A stretch of 64,000 nucleotides of DNA from Siphonodentalium dalli. Taxonomy: Eukaryota > Mollusca > Scaphopoda > Gadilida > Siphonodentaliidae. The stretch spans positions 59,364,609-59,428,608 of the forward strand of contig CP136066.1 in assembly GCA_032622095.1 (NCBI GenBank), read 5' to 3'. Numbering within the stretch: the stretch's first letter is position 1; every line of letters starts with the position of its first letter. The notes under the pieces are model-generated. The model was not told where the DNA came from. It searched no databases and saw only the letters and a list, made by a program, of their open reading frames with translations. Position numbers and translations under genes: made by a program. Below are positions 47,134 through 60,414 of the stretch, in pieces.

Positions 47134-47614
47134 TTAAAGGCCCACTTAATTTACAAACTCCCAGATCACATTTTATCAAATATATGCCATATTATATATC
47201 AATTGAAAGAGGAAGCTCCAAAACATCGTATGTTGAACTTATTCGATGTAATAAACTTTGAACACGTTCTTTTTGTTGAGATATCGATGTCTGTTCTGTA
47301 CTAAAGTTTCTGCACAAAGTCGATTATTTTCAATGGAAGGGGAATAACTTTATATATTCAGTTATAGAGTAATTCCCCTTCCATTGAAAATAAACTACAC
47401 TTTTAATTCTGTTGCCTTCTGGGAGCCATAACGGGGGAATCTTTCTATGATTTCAGCTGTTTTCTACCTTCTGAGACCCAGACGTTTCAAATGGTCACGG
47501 TGATGAATTATAGTATGTTAATCATTTTTTATGTTACAGATTATTATTAAAACCGTATATCAAGGCACTATCAAAAAATGTAATCGGTGACTCGAAAATT
47601 AAGTGGGCATTTAA
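47134..47614. mobile_element. TTAA miniature transposon, family L, copy 1
   Basis: Ends TTAAAGGCCCACTTAATTT and AAAATTAAGTGGGCATTTAA; TTAA on both sides. The centre holds an inverted repeat (CAATGGAAGGGGAATAACT and complement). Second copy at 62394-62881. Confidence 0.8.
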
Positions 47615-47739
47615 ACTGTTTTATGGAAAGAAATACTTCTGGTGATTTTTATATTGAAAATAAAAGATATCGTTTTCATAACATCAATCGAAATTCGTGT
47701 ATAGTAATGTTTGTTGAAGCGGCGATGGACAGTTTTTAG

Positions 47740-48065
47740 CTCATCTGAGACGAAGTCTACGGTGAAAATCTAGTCATCACTCTTCGCCTGTCAGCAATAT
47801 TGTCTTCTTCTCCAGAACCATGCATAAGACCGAATAGGTTCATAACTGGTTTGGATGTTCCCTAGGTGACTCACATAAATGAGGCAACCAGGTCAAATTC
47901 TTGTGAATTCAGGGCCATAACTCTTTCCCTCAATACTAATTCTTTAAACGACTTCTTCTCAAGAACTATCGGACCTATTTAAATTATATTTTTTATGGAG
48001 GATCATTGTGTGACTGCGATTCAGATTTGTTCAAATGGGGTCACTGGGTCAAATGGGTCAAAACA
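47740..48065 (+). repeat. Molluscan-type dispersed repeat
   Basis: GACGAAGTCTACGGTGAAAA, AGACCGAATAGGTTCATA and TCAGATTTGTTCAAATGGGG relate it to 21735-22060. Confidence 0.55.
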
Positions 48066-48890
48066 AAAATTGATATATATTTTTTTAATATATAATATTC
48101 GATTTTTTTTAAATGAACTCCTTGGTCAATTTAATAAAAACAATTACAAAAAAAAACAATAATATTTTTTATTGAATTTAAAATATTTTTTAGTTCGCTC
48201 AATTTAACAAAAATCGATAAAAAATAAAACTAACCCCGTTATAATATCTGCCGGGGTATCCCGAGTTACCACACAAAATTTTGTCATCTTACCCTTGCCC
48301 ATTAATGGGTCAAACACCCCTCTTATGAAACAGTGTTTTCATGATTTCACATTAACAAATTATTTGAAAATTTACATGTTCCCCTAGCACTGAAAAAGTT
48401 AGCATACCAGAGTCATATGTGGATGGTAATCATCTGATCTTATCTGACATGTTGTTTGATCAACAAATAACAACTGGGGAGAACGGTGGTCACTAAAGTT
48501 CAATTTATATATGAAATGGAATCCCAAGTGTTTGTCTAAGCATCCTATCTTGTCAACAAATTATAGTTTTTCTTTAGAAGTGAATGAGATGGCATCCGTA
48601 ACCATATAATCTATTATAATTATGTATTTGTTCGAATATACGGATTTAACACGTTTGCTTCCAATGAGTTGATTTCAACTCCTAAAAAAATTCGCCGAAT
48701 TCAACAACCATTGGATCTCATAATGAGATGTCCTTGGATAATGTGAATATGGGCAGAGCTAGGAGATTTTAAACGACCCCATCCACACCAAATACTTTAG
48801 CCCCTATAGTAGAGTCGCTTATGTCCGATTTTGGGCTCCCGTGTTAAATTCATGAACAAATATAGAGACCATGTTCATGAGCCAGTATAT
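48066..48890. other. Unassigned stretch
   Basis: AT-rich low-complexity sequence at the start; nothing else recognised. Confidence 0.35.
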
Positions 48891-49860
48891 GGTCTCTACT
48901 TCAGACACCCTGGGATCGCGATTGGGTGGTCTGATGACGTCACAAAGATGGCCGCCATGCTCATTTTCTTAAGTTCGCTATTGTTGGATTTCATGATAAA
49001 AATATAATTGTGATATAAAATATATGACAATGTTATAATTATATATAAAAAATTATCATCTCGATCAAAGATGGCCGCCAAAATGGCGACCGGAATTGGG
49101 AAAAATTATGGTTTTCCATACGTGTCGCCTACATTATTTCCGATTGTATCGAACTTGGGACGATTAGGGAATATACTTTTCTTCAATCTTAATAACAAAC
49201 CACTTAGGCATCATATTAGTTGATTTCTTGGATCATAACCTTGATTGTCTTCTCCAAATGCGATGATTTAAAGGAAGTGGTATAGATGTTCTCCAAAATA
49301 CACCTTTTTATTTTCTAACTATTTCCTTATAGAAATTTAGAATTAATCGGTGATGGAAATGACTAGGATCATTACATAAGGTTTTTAATTGGATCCAGAA
49401 ACTGTCAACTTAATCCAAGATGGCTTCCAAAATGGCGGCCAAAATAAGATAATACGCAAATTTTACCCTCTTTCACCCAATTACGTTTTTGTATTGTAGA
49501 AGGTGAATGTATTAGACTAATTTCAACTTCCAAATAAATAATCGCCATGTTATGACACGCACACACTCCTATAAGCTGTCTTACCAAAATGACTCAAAAT
49601 TCGAGTTCATATGACAATTATTGTCCAAATAAGCATCGTGAAAATTCTCCAAACAAAAGTATACGTCAAATAACATGTCCATCACAGGAGAACGATATCT
49701 CGGTGTTAAATGTATTATTGAATAGACTCCGATTAAGATAATCCGGAGTCAGTAATACCTTATTATAATCGAGATGGCCGCCAATGTGTCGGAAATGTCG
49801 AAATTTAACATTAAAATACATATATTTCCGCAATATATCCCAGCGTGCAGGAACGAAACA
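48891..49860. repeat. Dispersed 'GGCCGCCA' repeat E region
   Basis: AAGATGGCCGCCA and AAAATGGCGACCGG motifs recur about every 350 bp (48950, 49070, 49420, 49770). Probably an old multi-unit repeat; borders uncertain. Confidence 0.4.
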
Positions 49861-49886
49861 TATGCATATCGTTACCATACATAGAG

Positions 49887-50030
49887 GATCTACAACTCTT
49901 CCCCAGTTTATAGCGGACATTACAAAACGAGTCCAGTAAATTAGGTCTGGACCGAGCCTTTGGCGAGGACCAGACCTAATTTACTGGACGAGTTTTGTAA
50001 TTTCGCTATAAACTGGGGAAGAGTTGTAAA
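49887..50030. repeat. Palindrome
   Basis: CTACAACTCTTCCCCAGTTT...GAGTCCAGTAAATTAGGTCT is followed by its complement. The arms join at GGACCGAGCCTTTGGCGAGG. Confidence 0.85.
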
Positions 50031-50345
50031 TTCTATATATTACATGATCCAAAACATCGACAAAACATATTTAATCAACAAATAGGACGCGAAACTATCA
50101 TCGGCTTCTATAAGGCATACGACGACGTTTCACGTAACTATTCCTTGGTTATCCGCGTAAAGAAATAGTCCCAAATAAATAAAGACTCTTTGGCGCATTT
50201 AATGACCTATATTTAATGACATAACTTTTCAAACTCTTCGTTGATGATAGTTTAATGGAAAAGTATTGGAATCCATAGTATTTTGAGACGTAGCGTACGG
50301 AATGTTAACAGACGACAAATGTCACCTGGCACTATTTCCTGTTAT
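50000..50345 (+). repeat. Dispersed repeat C, copy 2
   Basis: Diverged copy of 4455-4800. It starts inside the palindrome at 49887-50030. Confidence 0.65.
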
Positions 50346-51000
50346 TAAAGGTGACACTACACATTTTCGAATGATCAGTAGGGGTGATTTTATAGATATA
50401 AAGTGCTAGTGGTTTCTGGCACCATTAATGTATATTAAGACAAGGTGGGATATGAATTTGTGTAATTTTAGAAGGTGTTCTAGACAGATGAAAAAAATAA
50501 GTGCAAGTGACCTTGACCCCACCAATAGACAGCAGTAGCGTTTTCTGCGAAACAGTGACTCTAGATACTGGGTCCATTTTTTAGCACCCAAAATTTGTCA
50601 TTTGCATTAAAAATTTATTTTCTGGTATTTTTAACGGCGAAAGTTTGAAATTTTTTCACATTGATGTTGGAAGCCAGAGGCCTTTAAACCAACATAGGTA
50701 ACCATGCTTGAAAAAATCTGGTATTCGTGCCCCTTGGGTATGAAAATGCAATATTTTGGTCATTTTTTTTAATAAAAATCACATTTTCAATCAAAAGATC
50801 AAGGGCCATAACTCTTGATAGCCTATATATTATGGAAATTGTGTATCAAATTCTGAATGACTATTCTGTACTAATTTCAGGCATATATATATTGTCTATA
50901 TGGTTTGGGATCATAATCCAGATAAATTTCAATGAATTTATGGGCCCCCTATCATGATTTTTGGGCCCATTCCTGTTGAAACTGTGGAGTGTCAACTTAA
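50345..51000 (+). mobile_element. TTAA element, family M, copy 1
   Basis: Flanked by TTAA on both sides. Terminal repeats are GGTGACACTACACATTTTC (decayed) and GAAACTGTGGAGTGTCAAC. About 650 bp, no transposase. Nearly identical to 51824-52479, so recently active or recently duplicated. Confidence 0.8.
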
Positions 51001-51823
51001 ACCAGCAAATAGCACCATTATCATCTGTCGACTTGACAAATATTTACACTGAAAATCATTTTTAGCAAATCTGCTCAGTTAGAAGGAACATTTTATGTTA
51101 AATACACCATTCATCTATGGATATTCCAATACAGGTGGCCTTTAGTCATATAAATTGATGGGGATATGGAGTCTTGGAGCAGTGGGGGTGGGGTGGTGGT
51201 TCATGTGTATTGTTATTGATGATTTTTCAGATGATGGGTACTTCTTCATGACATCATGCTCCTTGAATCTTAACTGAAAAGACTGACATTGACATTACAC
51301 AGTATACTACAAGATTAGATATTCAGTCTTTCTTATTTACAAGTGTGAAATATAATGATTCAGGTTTCCTTGGTGATATTTCACTTGACAACATATTGTT
51401 CATGTGATGTCATAACCTTGTATAGCTTTCCCTTAATGCTAAATAAGACTTGGAATTTTTTAACCCATGGTTTTGGGAGAGTATTAAAGATAGTAGTTGC
51501 ATGAAATATTATGTTTTATTTTGATATCTGAGGAAAATATGCATCTCATAATATATTTTATACAAGATTTTAGCATTTCAGACCTTTTTCAAGTTATAGA
51601 TGATGGTTGAATATATACATTTTGTCACTACGTCAAGCATAACGTCATTAGGTTCTGAAAGACCCAAATGGGGTGAAATCATGGGGGTGCATGTAAATCC
51701 CCACCCAAACTTGCTGCTTGTGATTGCAATAACGCATGGGGTGTAATACATCATTTTAAGCGGTATAATGCAGAGAATATGGAGGTGTGGTCCCTATTAA
51801 AGATTATTGAAATTGCATTCCCC
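51001..51823. other. Segment between the two family M elements
   Basis: About 820 bp with no recognised coding or repeat content. Confidence 0.4.
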
Positions 51824-52479
51824 TTAAGGTGACACTCCACAGTTTCGAATGATCAGTAGGGGTGATTTTATAGATATAAAGTGCTAGTGGTTTCTGGCAC
51901 CATTCATGTGGTATGTATATTAAGACAAGGTGGGATATGAATTTGTGTAATTTTAGAAGGTGTTCTAGACAGATGAAAAAAAATAAGTGCAAGTGACCTT
52001 GACCCCACCCATAGACAGCAGTAGCGTTTTCTGCGAAACAGTGGCTCTAGATACTGGGTCCATTTTTTAGCACCCAAAATTTGTCATCTGCATTAAAAAT
52101 TGATTTTCTGGTATTTTTAACGGCGAAAGTTTGAAATTTTTCACATTGATGTTGGAAGCCAGAGGCCTTTAAACCAACATAGGTAACCATGCTTGAAAAA
52201 ATCTGGTATTCGTGCCCCTTGGGTATGAAAATGCAATATTTTGGTCATTTATTTGAATAAAAATCACATTTTCAATCAAAAGATCAATGGCTGTAACTCT
52301 TGATAGCCTATATATTATGGAAATTATGTATCAAATTCTGAATGCCTATTCTGTACTAATTTCAGGCATATATATATTGTCTATATGGTTTGGGATCATA
52401 ATCCAGATAAATTTCAATGAATCTATGGGCCCCCTATTTTTGGGCCCATTCCTGTTGAAACTGTGGAGTGTCACCAAAG
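51824..52479 (+). mobile_element. TTAA element, family M, copy 2
   Basis: Termini GGTGACACTCCACAGTTTC and the exact complement GAAACTGTGGAGTGTCACC. TTAA at the left, AAAG at the right. Same orientation as copy 1. Confidence 0.8.
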
Positions 52480-55100
52480 ATGGATTATTTCTTTAAATAA
52501 CAAATTTGAAATAGTTGCGTGGGTATAAAAGAATCAATATGAACTGAAGACCCCTGTCTGGAAAGACTTCTATCAGTTAATATTGATTTTATTTCGAATA
52601 TTTAATTGGGCCCGTTTATTTGTCTATATTTAGAACAGACCATTCGGGTGATACCATATAGCGATAGAGAGCATTAGGCTGTTCCTATAGCTACGCACCG
52701 AACGTCAAATGTCCCAGATTGATTGGTTGTATTGTTTTATTCCATAGTTATAAGCGATAATGGGTATAATTAACGTTTAATTGTGACAAAATTACGTAAT
52801 AAAATTTCTGGTCTCTGTCAACAGTAACTACTATTGTTCGTTAGCTAAACAACCACACCTTTTTAGACCAGAAAATATTAGAAATAAAATCAATATTAAT
52901 CGATAGAAGCATTTCGACTCAGATCTAATATTTTATACCCCGGTAACTATATAATTTTTTCTGACATAATATCCATAAGTCTTCGTAAAATCAATCCTTG
53001 AATGGGTGATTGGAATGGAAAATCGACACAAAATGATCAGACACTCCATTATACCATTCTAACAAACAAATATGCTTAGGAAGAAATGTTAATGATTGCC
53101 TCATGCTTAAACTGCTTCTTGTCATCAGTTCATTCTAAGTACCGGTACATGTCCACATGTGCATTAATATGACGACCAATATGGGATCATGACAATTTGA
53201 ACTAGAACTCAAGCAATATATTTACTTGTATTACAGCGATATTAGCATATTTATGTATCACTACAATTATGTATATAATTAGTTTGTCTCGTATACACGC
53301 AGCGCTAATGTGTATTTGCACCATAACACTCTCGTTAGGTGAGGTGAATATAAATTATTCCCGGAAATGACTCGCATAAGCCTGCACAGTGGATGTCGAA
53401 TCCAATCCACGATTAAACGTATACTTAGTGTTGTATCATTCATTAAATGTGGTATAAACTAAGGTCTATCTGATCAAACTGGATTGCTTATCACGTGGAA
53501 ATGTATTGAGCTCTTCGTAGCTTCACCATTACCGTGTTCTGTTGAAGTTAATATATATATGCCACATAGTTGGGGTAGATTATCATGATGCACGAAGCAG
53601 CATGATATATACAAATTATGGGATGTAGGCATACTGATTGATAACTCCTAGTCGAATAGAATTAGAACAGTTTCAGGCATTAGGATATATATGGATCGGC
53701 CTATATAATATGATCTGAAAGATGCCAATTATTATAGTGAATCATGGCCACCTCCGTAGTTACACGTGCTAATTCAACTTCCTTCATTTCCGCATTTACT
53801 TTGGTTCAATATAATGTTCTAACCAGAATCAACATGGCACTCACGAGCTGTTATTAACTCCAACTATTACTTCACATTATGTTGTAAGAAGTTAGTGGAC
53901 CGCTTTCCCCCATAATTTCATTCAGTATTCAGAGCCGTATTCCAGAGTATATTGGACAATGGACATAATAAAACAAACTGATGACATGACACAGAAGACC
54001 ACCACTACCAATGAATTCTTCACCCGTTTCCCACCGGGTTCATAAATACGCGGGAATTAGCATTAAAATAAGTATCGCCTATCTATTTTTGGATCGTATC
54101 TATTGTGTTTACCATTGACATGCTTTCGTCATATAAGCTGCAGGCTTGGATATGCAGAGCAGTTGTGTAGTCCCTGCTGATTTCGATAAACTTTAAAATA
54201 ATCACTAATCACGTGCAACCGACTGCACAATCATAACCATTGCCAAGAACCATTTTCATTTTCAAACGCAATGCATTGTCTCACTAAACTATTGACATGC
54301 CAAAATCATAGAAATCAATATGGGATATTAGTTTGCTTTATACTATCAATGGTCCATACCAGCCTACATTGTTCATACCAAGACACCTTTCGCATATTGG
54401 GCGAATACCTTTGTGTGGCTACCACCAATTAACCGAACAATAGGAAAGCCAAGAACCAGACACACCACATCGCCTGTTTTCGGGGATCTAGCCTGGTGTA
54501 TGATAATGTTCATTTGAACTGAATGAACATGTCCTGGGAAGTCAATAACTTATATACAAATATTTCCCAAAACTCGACATATGCAATGAAAGTGGTTGGG
54601 CTACCATCATCCATATTTCAGAGCCTGGTATTCACAATTTATCACTTTAAGCTTGATTCGGGACGCTACCCCGTATACTTATATATTACCCACCTATGGG
54701 GGTCTATTCTATTTTGATCTGACGTGGTTACCAATACGATTGAAACCTGCTAAGTCAGCTAAACTAGGTTCAAATGGTGTTAACATGCAAATTTAATTAA
54801 AAGTAACAGTGCAACTAACAATGAGACAAGCAGGCAAAGTTACAGCCTTATAATTAATTTTACTATTGTTTGTGTTCATAAACAAGGTGTTGTTTCTTGC
54901 TTGCCAAGATTCATGGTATAGCTGAGAAGTACAATCCCACTTCATAGCTATCACAATAAACAATTGTGTATTGTTACCTTATATGATACACTACATTTTC
55001 TACTGATATGTCATAACAAGAATTAACACCAATGCTTAATTGCATCATATTTTGCAATTTGATATGGTAACCACCAATAATTCTCAATTAGTACTCTGGT
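52480..55100. other. Unassigned 2.6-kb stretch
   Basis: No repeat, exon or RNA gene recognised. Confidence 0.35.
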
Positions 55101-55129
55101 TTACAGAAGGCTAGATTTCGGGATGGTAC

Positions 55130-55800
55130 TACTTGTCCCCCAAGCTAAGATGGCGGTCTAAGATACTTTCTAATTTCACATAGTTAGTTGGGTTTCTCTT
55201 CAACACCCTCACCACTTGTATCGCCAATTTGTATAAGAAATTAAAGCTATGCTCATTTACATAAAATTAGCCGATTAACCTAATTCACCATGATGGAATG
55301 ACAGGGCGATATTTGGTGTTCTAACGAAAACTGACTTTTGTATTTTTGACTGCCATTTCTGCAGCCATCTTGGGTGAAACTGAAGAGTTCTGTTGAAGTG
55401 TGATAATAATTCCGTATGTGGCACTAATATTTCTTTCCCATTACTGAATTCCGCTCATTTCTTTAAATCTATTGCTACAATGTCGGAATTGATATTTGAC
55501 AAGATGCTATAATTCGGTTGTCTAAAGTGGATTTTTGACAGATCGAACATGTTGTGTACAACACAATTGTATCACTAAATTGCTGAAGCAATAATTAAAC
55601 ACAGAATTGTCACAATTCGCAGTCGCTACCAAACGGACGGTCATTTGTATGATATTCTTGAAAATCGCAATATTGTGGATTTTCTGGCGCCATTTTGGCA
55701 GCCATCTTTGACTGGAATGATATTTTCCCGTGAATTTGGGTACTGTACTTTTAGAACTACGATTGATGAATTGCCCTAACTGAAAAAAAATGTATAACAA
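55130..55800. repeat. Dispersed 'GCCATCTTGG' repeat E region
   Basis: CTGCAGCCATCTTGGGTGAA and GGCAGCCATCTTTGACTGG are shared loosely with 13080-13390. Confidence 0.35.
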
Positions 55801-56980
55801 TTAAGAAATATAGGCAGAATTGAACAACCCTATATATGAATGGAACTGACAATGACGTCATATTTGTGACGTCATAATTCTCTCCAGTCGCGGACACATG
55901 AAGCCTAACAAACATTTTCCGACAAAGCAAGTGATACACTATCATAATATCGTAGTCTCTACATTTGTTCAAAAATTCCCACGAAAGTACATAAGCGTCT
56001 CTACTACTACGTCATACAAATTATTTGAGCTTTTGAATTCAAGCTGGGTACTGATATATGGATTCATATTATCATATTTGTTTGTATAAATGATCAGTTA
56101 TAGATGTAACATGTGGTACAATATTACAATATGTATATATATGCTGTTAACTCTTTTCGTCTATGTTAGCGACGTGTAGATTTATTATGCCGATAATTTC
56201 AAGGACAAATTATCAGTGGTGTCATGCTGATAACCTTTCCCTAAATTTGTTAACAAGTTTGGATGAATTCAACTCTTAAAATATACCGTTTGAAATTACT
56301 AGATGGATGGATCTCATAGATAGGGATTTACATTGGTTCAGATTGGGGCATAATAGGGGATGTAAGAGATTTAACCCTCGCCCACCCATCCTATCTATGC
56401 TATTGAATTCAGGTTTGTTGCTGGTATACTAATATATAGATTCCTAGTGAATTCTGAGCTGATGGGGGAAGGTAGGTGATGGCAATGGTATGGGCAATGG
56501 GGAGGGAGTGTAGATGGGGTTGGAGTTTTGACACCCTACTTGATCAAATTTTTCAACAGTTGAAAATTTCATGCCTGGTACAACGTTAGTTGTAAAATTG
56601 ATTCACACACAAACAATAGGTTGTCATTGTTCTCATAGATTTATTTTCCAACCAGTATTCAATGGAACCTTTGTATTGATTTTAGACCAACAGTCCGTGT
56701 TTTCTTACTTTGGGTTAAACTGTTAGACCGAAATGGCTACAAGTTTAATTTTATGGGGAATGTCAGGTTGGCCACAAATTTTAACTTTATGGGGGATGTC
56801 AGGTTGGAAATTTCCAAAAACTTGAGGTACCAACCTAAGAGGGATACGCAAAATGAGTTTTCTGAACTAATGATCGTGGTCTGGTTGTCTTGTTAGGGTA
56901 GGGGTGTGCGATTGGTCAGTGGTGTGCGGTTAGAAATTCGAGGTGAAGACCCTCTAGCTGTGTCCCTGTTTAGAACTACT
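55801..56980. other. Unassigned stretch
   Basis: A short direct duplication at about 56750-56805 (TTTATGGGG, ATGTCAGGTTGG). Nothing else recognised. Confidence 0.35.
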
Positions 56981-56981
56981 T

Positions 56982-57373
56982 GCCCTTTACCCAACAGACC
57001 GGCCATGTGCCAATGCTTTCTCTTATATATGCGAGTCGACCATAGGTCGCCTCGCATATATAAGAGAATGCATTGGCTTAACATATTAAAAATGATAAAA
57101 TTGTCAAAGAATGTAGATAAATATTATAAAAATTGTTAAAAAATGTAAGAAAAAAGATTTGTTTGGCCAATACATTCTCTTATATATGCGAGGCGACCTA
57201 TGGTCGACTCGCGTATATAAGAGAATGCATTGGCACATGGCATAATGTGGTCAATGAACCGGTTCCAATGATATCCATATTTGTATGGTGTTATTGAGAC
57301 AGACCGAAGATATTTTAGGCTGTTGAAGCTTTATTTGGGCGTTCTTGGCCGGTTTGTTGGTATAAAGGGTTAA
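56982..57373. mobile_element. Paired-palindrome TTAA element, copy 9
   Basis: Left end decayed (TTGCCCTTTACCCAACAG), right end TTGGTATAAAGGGTTAA. Palindromes at 57009-57077 and 57166-57234. CCATGTG/CACATGG replaces CCTGTG/CACAGGG on both sides, a matching double change. Confidence 0.85.
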
Positions 57374-57430
57374 GTAATTATGAAATTAATACTGACTGCG
57401 ATAGTCTTCAGAGTCCCAGTCTTCTTAGTT

Positions 57431-57610
57431 TTAGTCTTTATAGGATACTTCGCCGACGTCATAATGTTGAAGACCGTTGCGAAGGGATCGAGTAGATCCA
57501 CCACTCATTTTGCCCAATTTGTCCAGGATGTTTTGCTGAATCAGTGACTTCTTCGCCACGGTAGAGATCTGTAACGTGCGCACATTGTTACACACAGCAC
57601 AACCGGTCAT
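57431..57610 (-). CDS. Possible TGF-beta-superfamily prodomain-like exon
   Basis: From the ATG at 57610 the frame encodes 59 residues: MTGCAVCNNVRTLQIS, then KKSLIQQNILDKLGKMSGGS, and ends VGEVSYKD, stop. A CxxC (C4, C7) followed by a basic helix with IxxNILxKLxxxxG recalls the start of activin/myostatin-type prodomains. There is no signal peptide in this frame, the mature ligand is absent, and repeat F begins directly at its 5' side. A donor could exist at GAA|GTATCC near the end. It may be a partial gene, a pseudogene or chance. Confidence 0.28.
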   Translation of the reverse strand: MTGCAVCNNVRTLQISTVAKKSLIQQNILDKLGKMSGGSTRSLRNGLQHYDVGEVSYKD

Positions 57611-57870
57611 TAGCACGGTTGATAATCACGTGGTTTCGAGGTTGGTGAGTACCGCGCATTCAAAATGTCCGAGGCGAGTGCAAACGCACACAAAAAACAT
57701 AATATATAGGAACTTACACAAATCATAGAATATTGACTGTTACGAGCATATGCTAGTGTATTTTAAAAACAAGTTGATACCTGAATTGTTCGGAAATACG
57801 CAGTAGTTTTCTATAACATTGTTATCACACTTGCCAGTCGGAGGTTCGTGGAATACGCAAGTCTATAGGT
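57600..57870 (-). repeat. Dispersed repeat F, minus-strand copy
   Basis: Inverted match to 17390-17745. A 65-bp piece recurs directly at 58305-58372 (GTTGCCAGTCGGAGGTTCGT). Confidence 0.6.
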
Positions 57871-58415
57871 TAGAAGGAACTAAATAAGTAGAATTACGTC
57901 CCTTTCGTTTTTACAGGGTATCTCGAATACGAGTTTAACAAATTCTGGCGCGCGATTGGCGTATAATATGTCAAATAATTTTACAAATTCAAGAAATATA
58001 ATACCCATAGCATGTAAAAACGTGGGCATTCCCTAGTCTGAAATGCGTTCGTGTCCAAACAATGGCGGGATATTGAGGCTGTGTATTGGCTTTCGTCAGA
58101 CTGTCAAATTCTGTGCAAAAAGTGGGGTAGTGTGGAAAACATATGCTGGTTTTTAAAAAAGGCGTGGCTCGAAAGGTACTCCTATGTGCGAACAGATTCC
58201 GAAAGGGTTGGTCTTTACGAACGCATGCATCGTGCACTTCGGAACTCGAAAATTTAGCGTGGGCGTGGTCAAACGTTAACACTGTGGCCTATGGAAAACA
58301 TTTAGTAGTTTTCTATAACATTGTGATCACAGTTGCCAGTCGGAGGTTCGTGGAATACGCAAGTCTATACAACTAGAAGCCTGGTTTGGAGTTTGGGATG
58401 ATCGCCGGGAAGATT

Positions 58416-58794
58416 TTAACCCTTTACCCAACAGAAGGGCCCTGTGCCAATGCATTCTCTTATATATGCGAGTCGACCATAGGTCGCCTCGCATATATAA
58501 GAGAATGCATTGGCTTAACACATTAAAAATTATAAAATTGTTAAAGAATGTAGGAAAAAATGTTTTTTTTAGGCCAATGCATTCTCTTATATATGCGAGG
58601 CGACCTATGGTCGACTCGCATATATAAGAGAATGCATTGGCACAGGGCATAACTATAATCATCACAATGTGGTCAATGAGCCGGTTCCAATGATATCCAT
58701 ATTTGTATGGTTTTATTGAGACAGACCCAAGATATATTAGGCTGTTGAAGCTTTATTTGGCCGGTTTTGGCCGGTTTGTTGGGTAAAGGGTTAA
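58416..58794. mobile_element. Paired-palindrome TTAA element, copy 10
   Basis: Perfect TTAA termini. Palindromes at 58446-58514 and 58573-58641; the spacer between them is only 58 bp, the shortest in the window. Long right flank present. Confidence 0.9.
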
Positions 58795-59690
58795 AGGGCT
58801 ATCAGCCCTCTCCTACAACCCACTTGTGTATGCTATAATTCCGCTGAAGAGCGTATGTAGGGTTTGAGTTTGTGAGTTATATTACAATAAGCCCACACAC
58901 AGTAGGTGTTTGTCTACTGTGTATGGGGTGCGTGCCACCGTAACAAGAAGCAAAGCCCCCCCCCCCCCATTCCGAACATGGACCGGCGATGAAGACTTAC
59001 CTTGTTTACAATTCGAGATGTGTTTACGTAACTTTGTTGATATCATTTTAAGTAGTGAATTGTTGTAAACCAGTGTCCTGGTTAGTGCTTGCGTGCACTC
59101 CGTTGCCTTAGTCTGTTGTATTCAGGGCTTATACTACGGGCTCAACGATAGGAAGAGGGTGCAATGCCAGCCGGTTGACTTAAGGTCGGCCGAGGCTCCT
59201 CATCTCTTGATGGTGCAATGTCCGCCTTTAAATGCAAATATTTGACAGTTCTTAATATGTCACAATTATGTTCTCAATAAAATGTAAACCGCCGCTACGA
59301 ATGAACTTCACTGTGCATAATTCCGATAGTAACTCTCGTCATTTTGGAACGCCTGCAATTGAAAGACATACACGTTTAATTCCGATTAAGACATTAATGC
59401 TTTAATAGGAATTGCAGGTTGATATAAATACCTGGGTTAAATTTTGACATGTTGAATCACATTGGTGTGCATTCAATGGATCCATATTTACGCAGCTCAG
59501 TATGAGGTAGTTCAGTCCTAATGGGCTTGATAACATTGGTAGATCATAGAATAAAACACTTATTGCATTGTTTCGAGGTTGACATGAGGATATGTCAACC
59601 ATTGGGAGTTAATATTCACATCGGCCTGCGGCCTCGGTAAATATTTATTTGCTCTGGTTGCAGGTAGGGGTGTAATACTGTACATATTAT
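58795..59690. other. Unassigned stretch
   Basis: Contains a C-homopolymer at about 58957. No feature recognised. Confidence 0.35.
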
Positions 59691-59759
59691 ACATCAAGCT
59701 GCAAAACAGAGTTCAGTCCCCTCGCTACGCTATGTCTCCCCGTGTGTGTATTTTCTTAA

Positions 59760-60159
59760 TTAACCCTTTACCCAACAAACCGGCCAAAAGCGGCCAAATA
59801 AAGCTTCAACAGCCTAAAATATCTTCGGTCTGTCTCAATAGAACCATACAAATATGGATATCATTGGAACCAGCTCCTTGACCACATTGTGATAGTTACA
59901 GTTATGCCCTGTGCCAATGCATTCTCTTATATATGCGAGTCGACCATAGGTCGCCTCGCATATATAAGAGAATGCATTGGCCTAAAAAAAATCTTTTTTT
60001 AACACTTTTTACCATTTTTTCTTACATTCTTTAACAATTTTATAATTTTTAATTTGTTAAGCCAATGCATTCTCTTATATATGCGAGGCGACCTATGGTC
60101 GACTCGCATATTTAAGAGAATGCATTGGCACAGGGCCCTTCTGTTGGGTAAAGGGTTAA
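59760..60159. mobile_element. Paired-palindrome TTAA element, copy 11
   Basis: Intact TTAACCCTTTACCCAACA and TGTTGGGTAAAGGGTTAA ends. Palindromes at 59913-59981 and 60061-60129 (one TATTTAAG change). Long flank on the left side, so it is in the opposite orientation to copies 7 and 10. Confidence 0.9.
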
Positions 60160-60280
60160 ACATTTTTTATTGAAGTGTTTTGTCAGTTACAATTCATTCT
60201 GGCTTGATCTAGACAATTTTCAAATGAATATGGACAGTTCAGTTTCTCAGAAAAATGCAGCATGAATTTTAACCTGAAAA
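60159..60280 (-). repeat. Flank shared with 46090-46235
   Basis: See 46090; inverted copy directly adjoining element copy 11. Confidence 0.6.
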
Positions 60281-60414
60281 GGTATCAAATAAATAAATTT
60301 ATATTATGTGGTAGGTGCTGGCAGCGGTAAGTCCTGCGTAGAATGGGACTGAACTCTGCATGTTGCATATACATGTGTGGAACGGCATACAATTATAGAA
60401 TGGATTGAAGAAAC

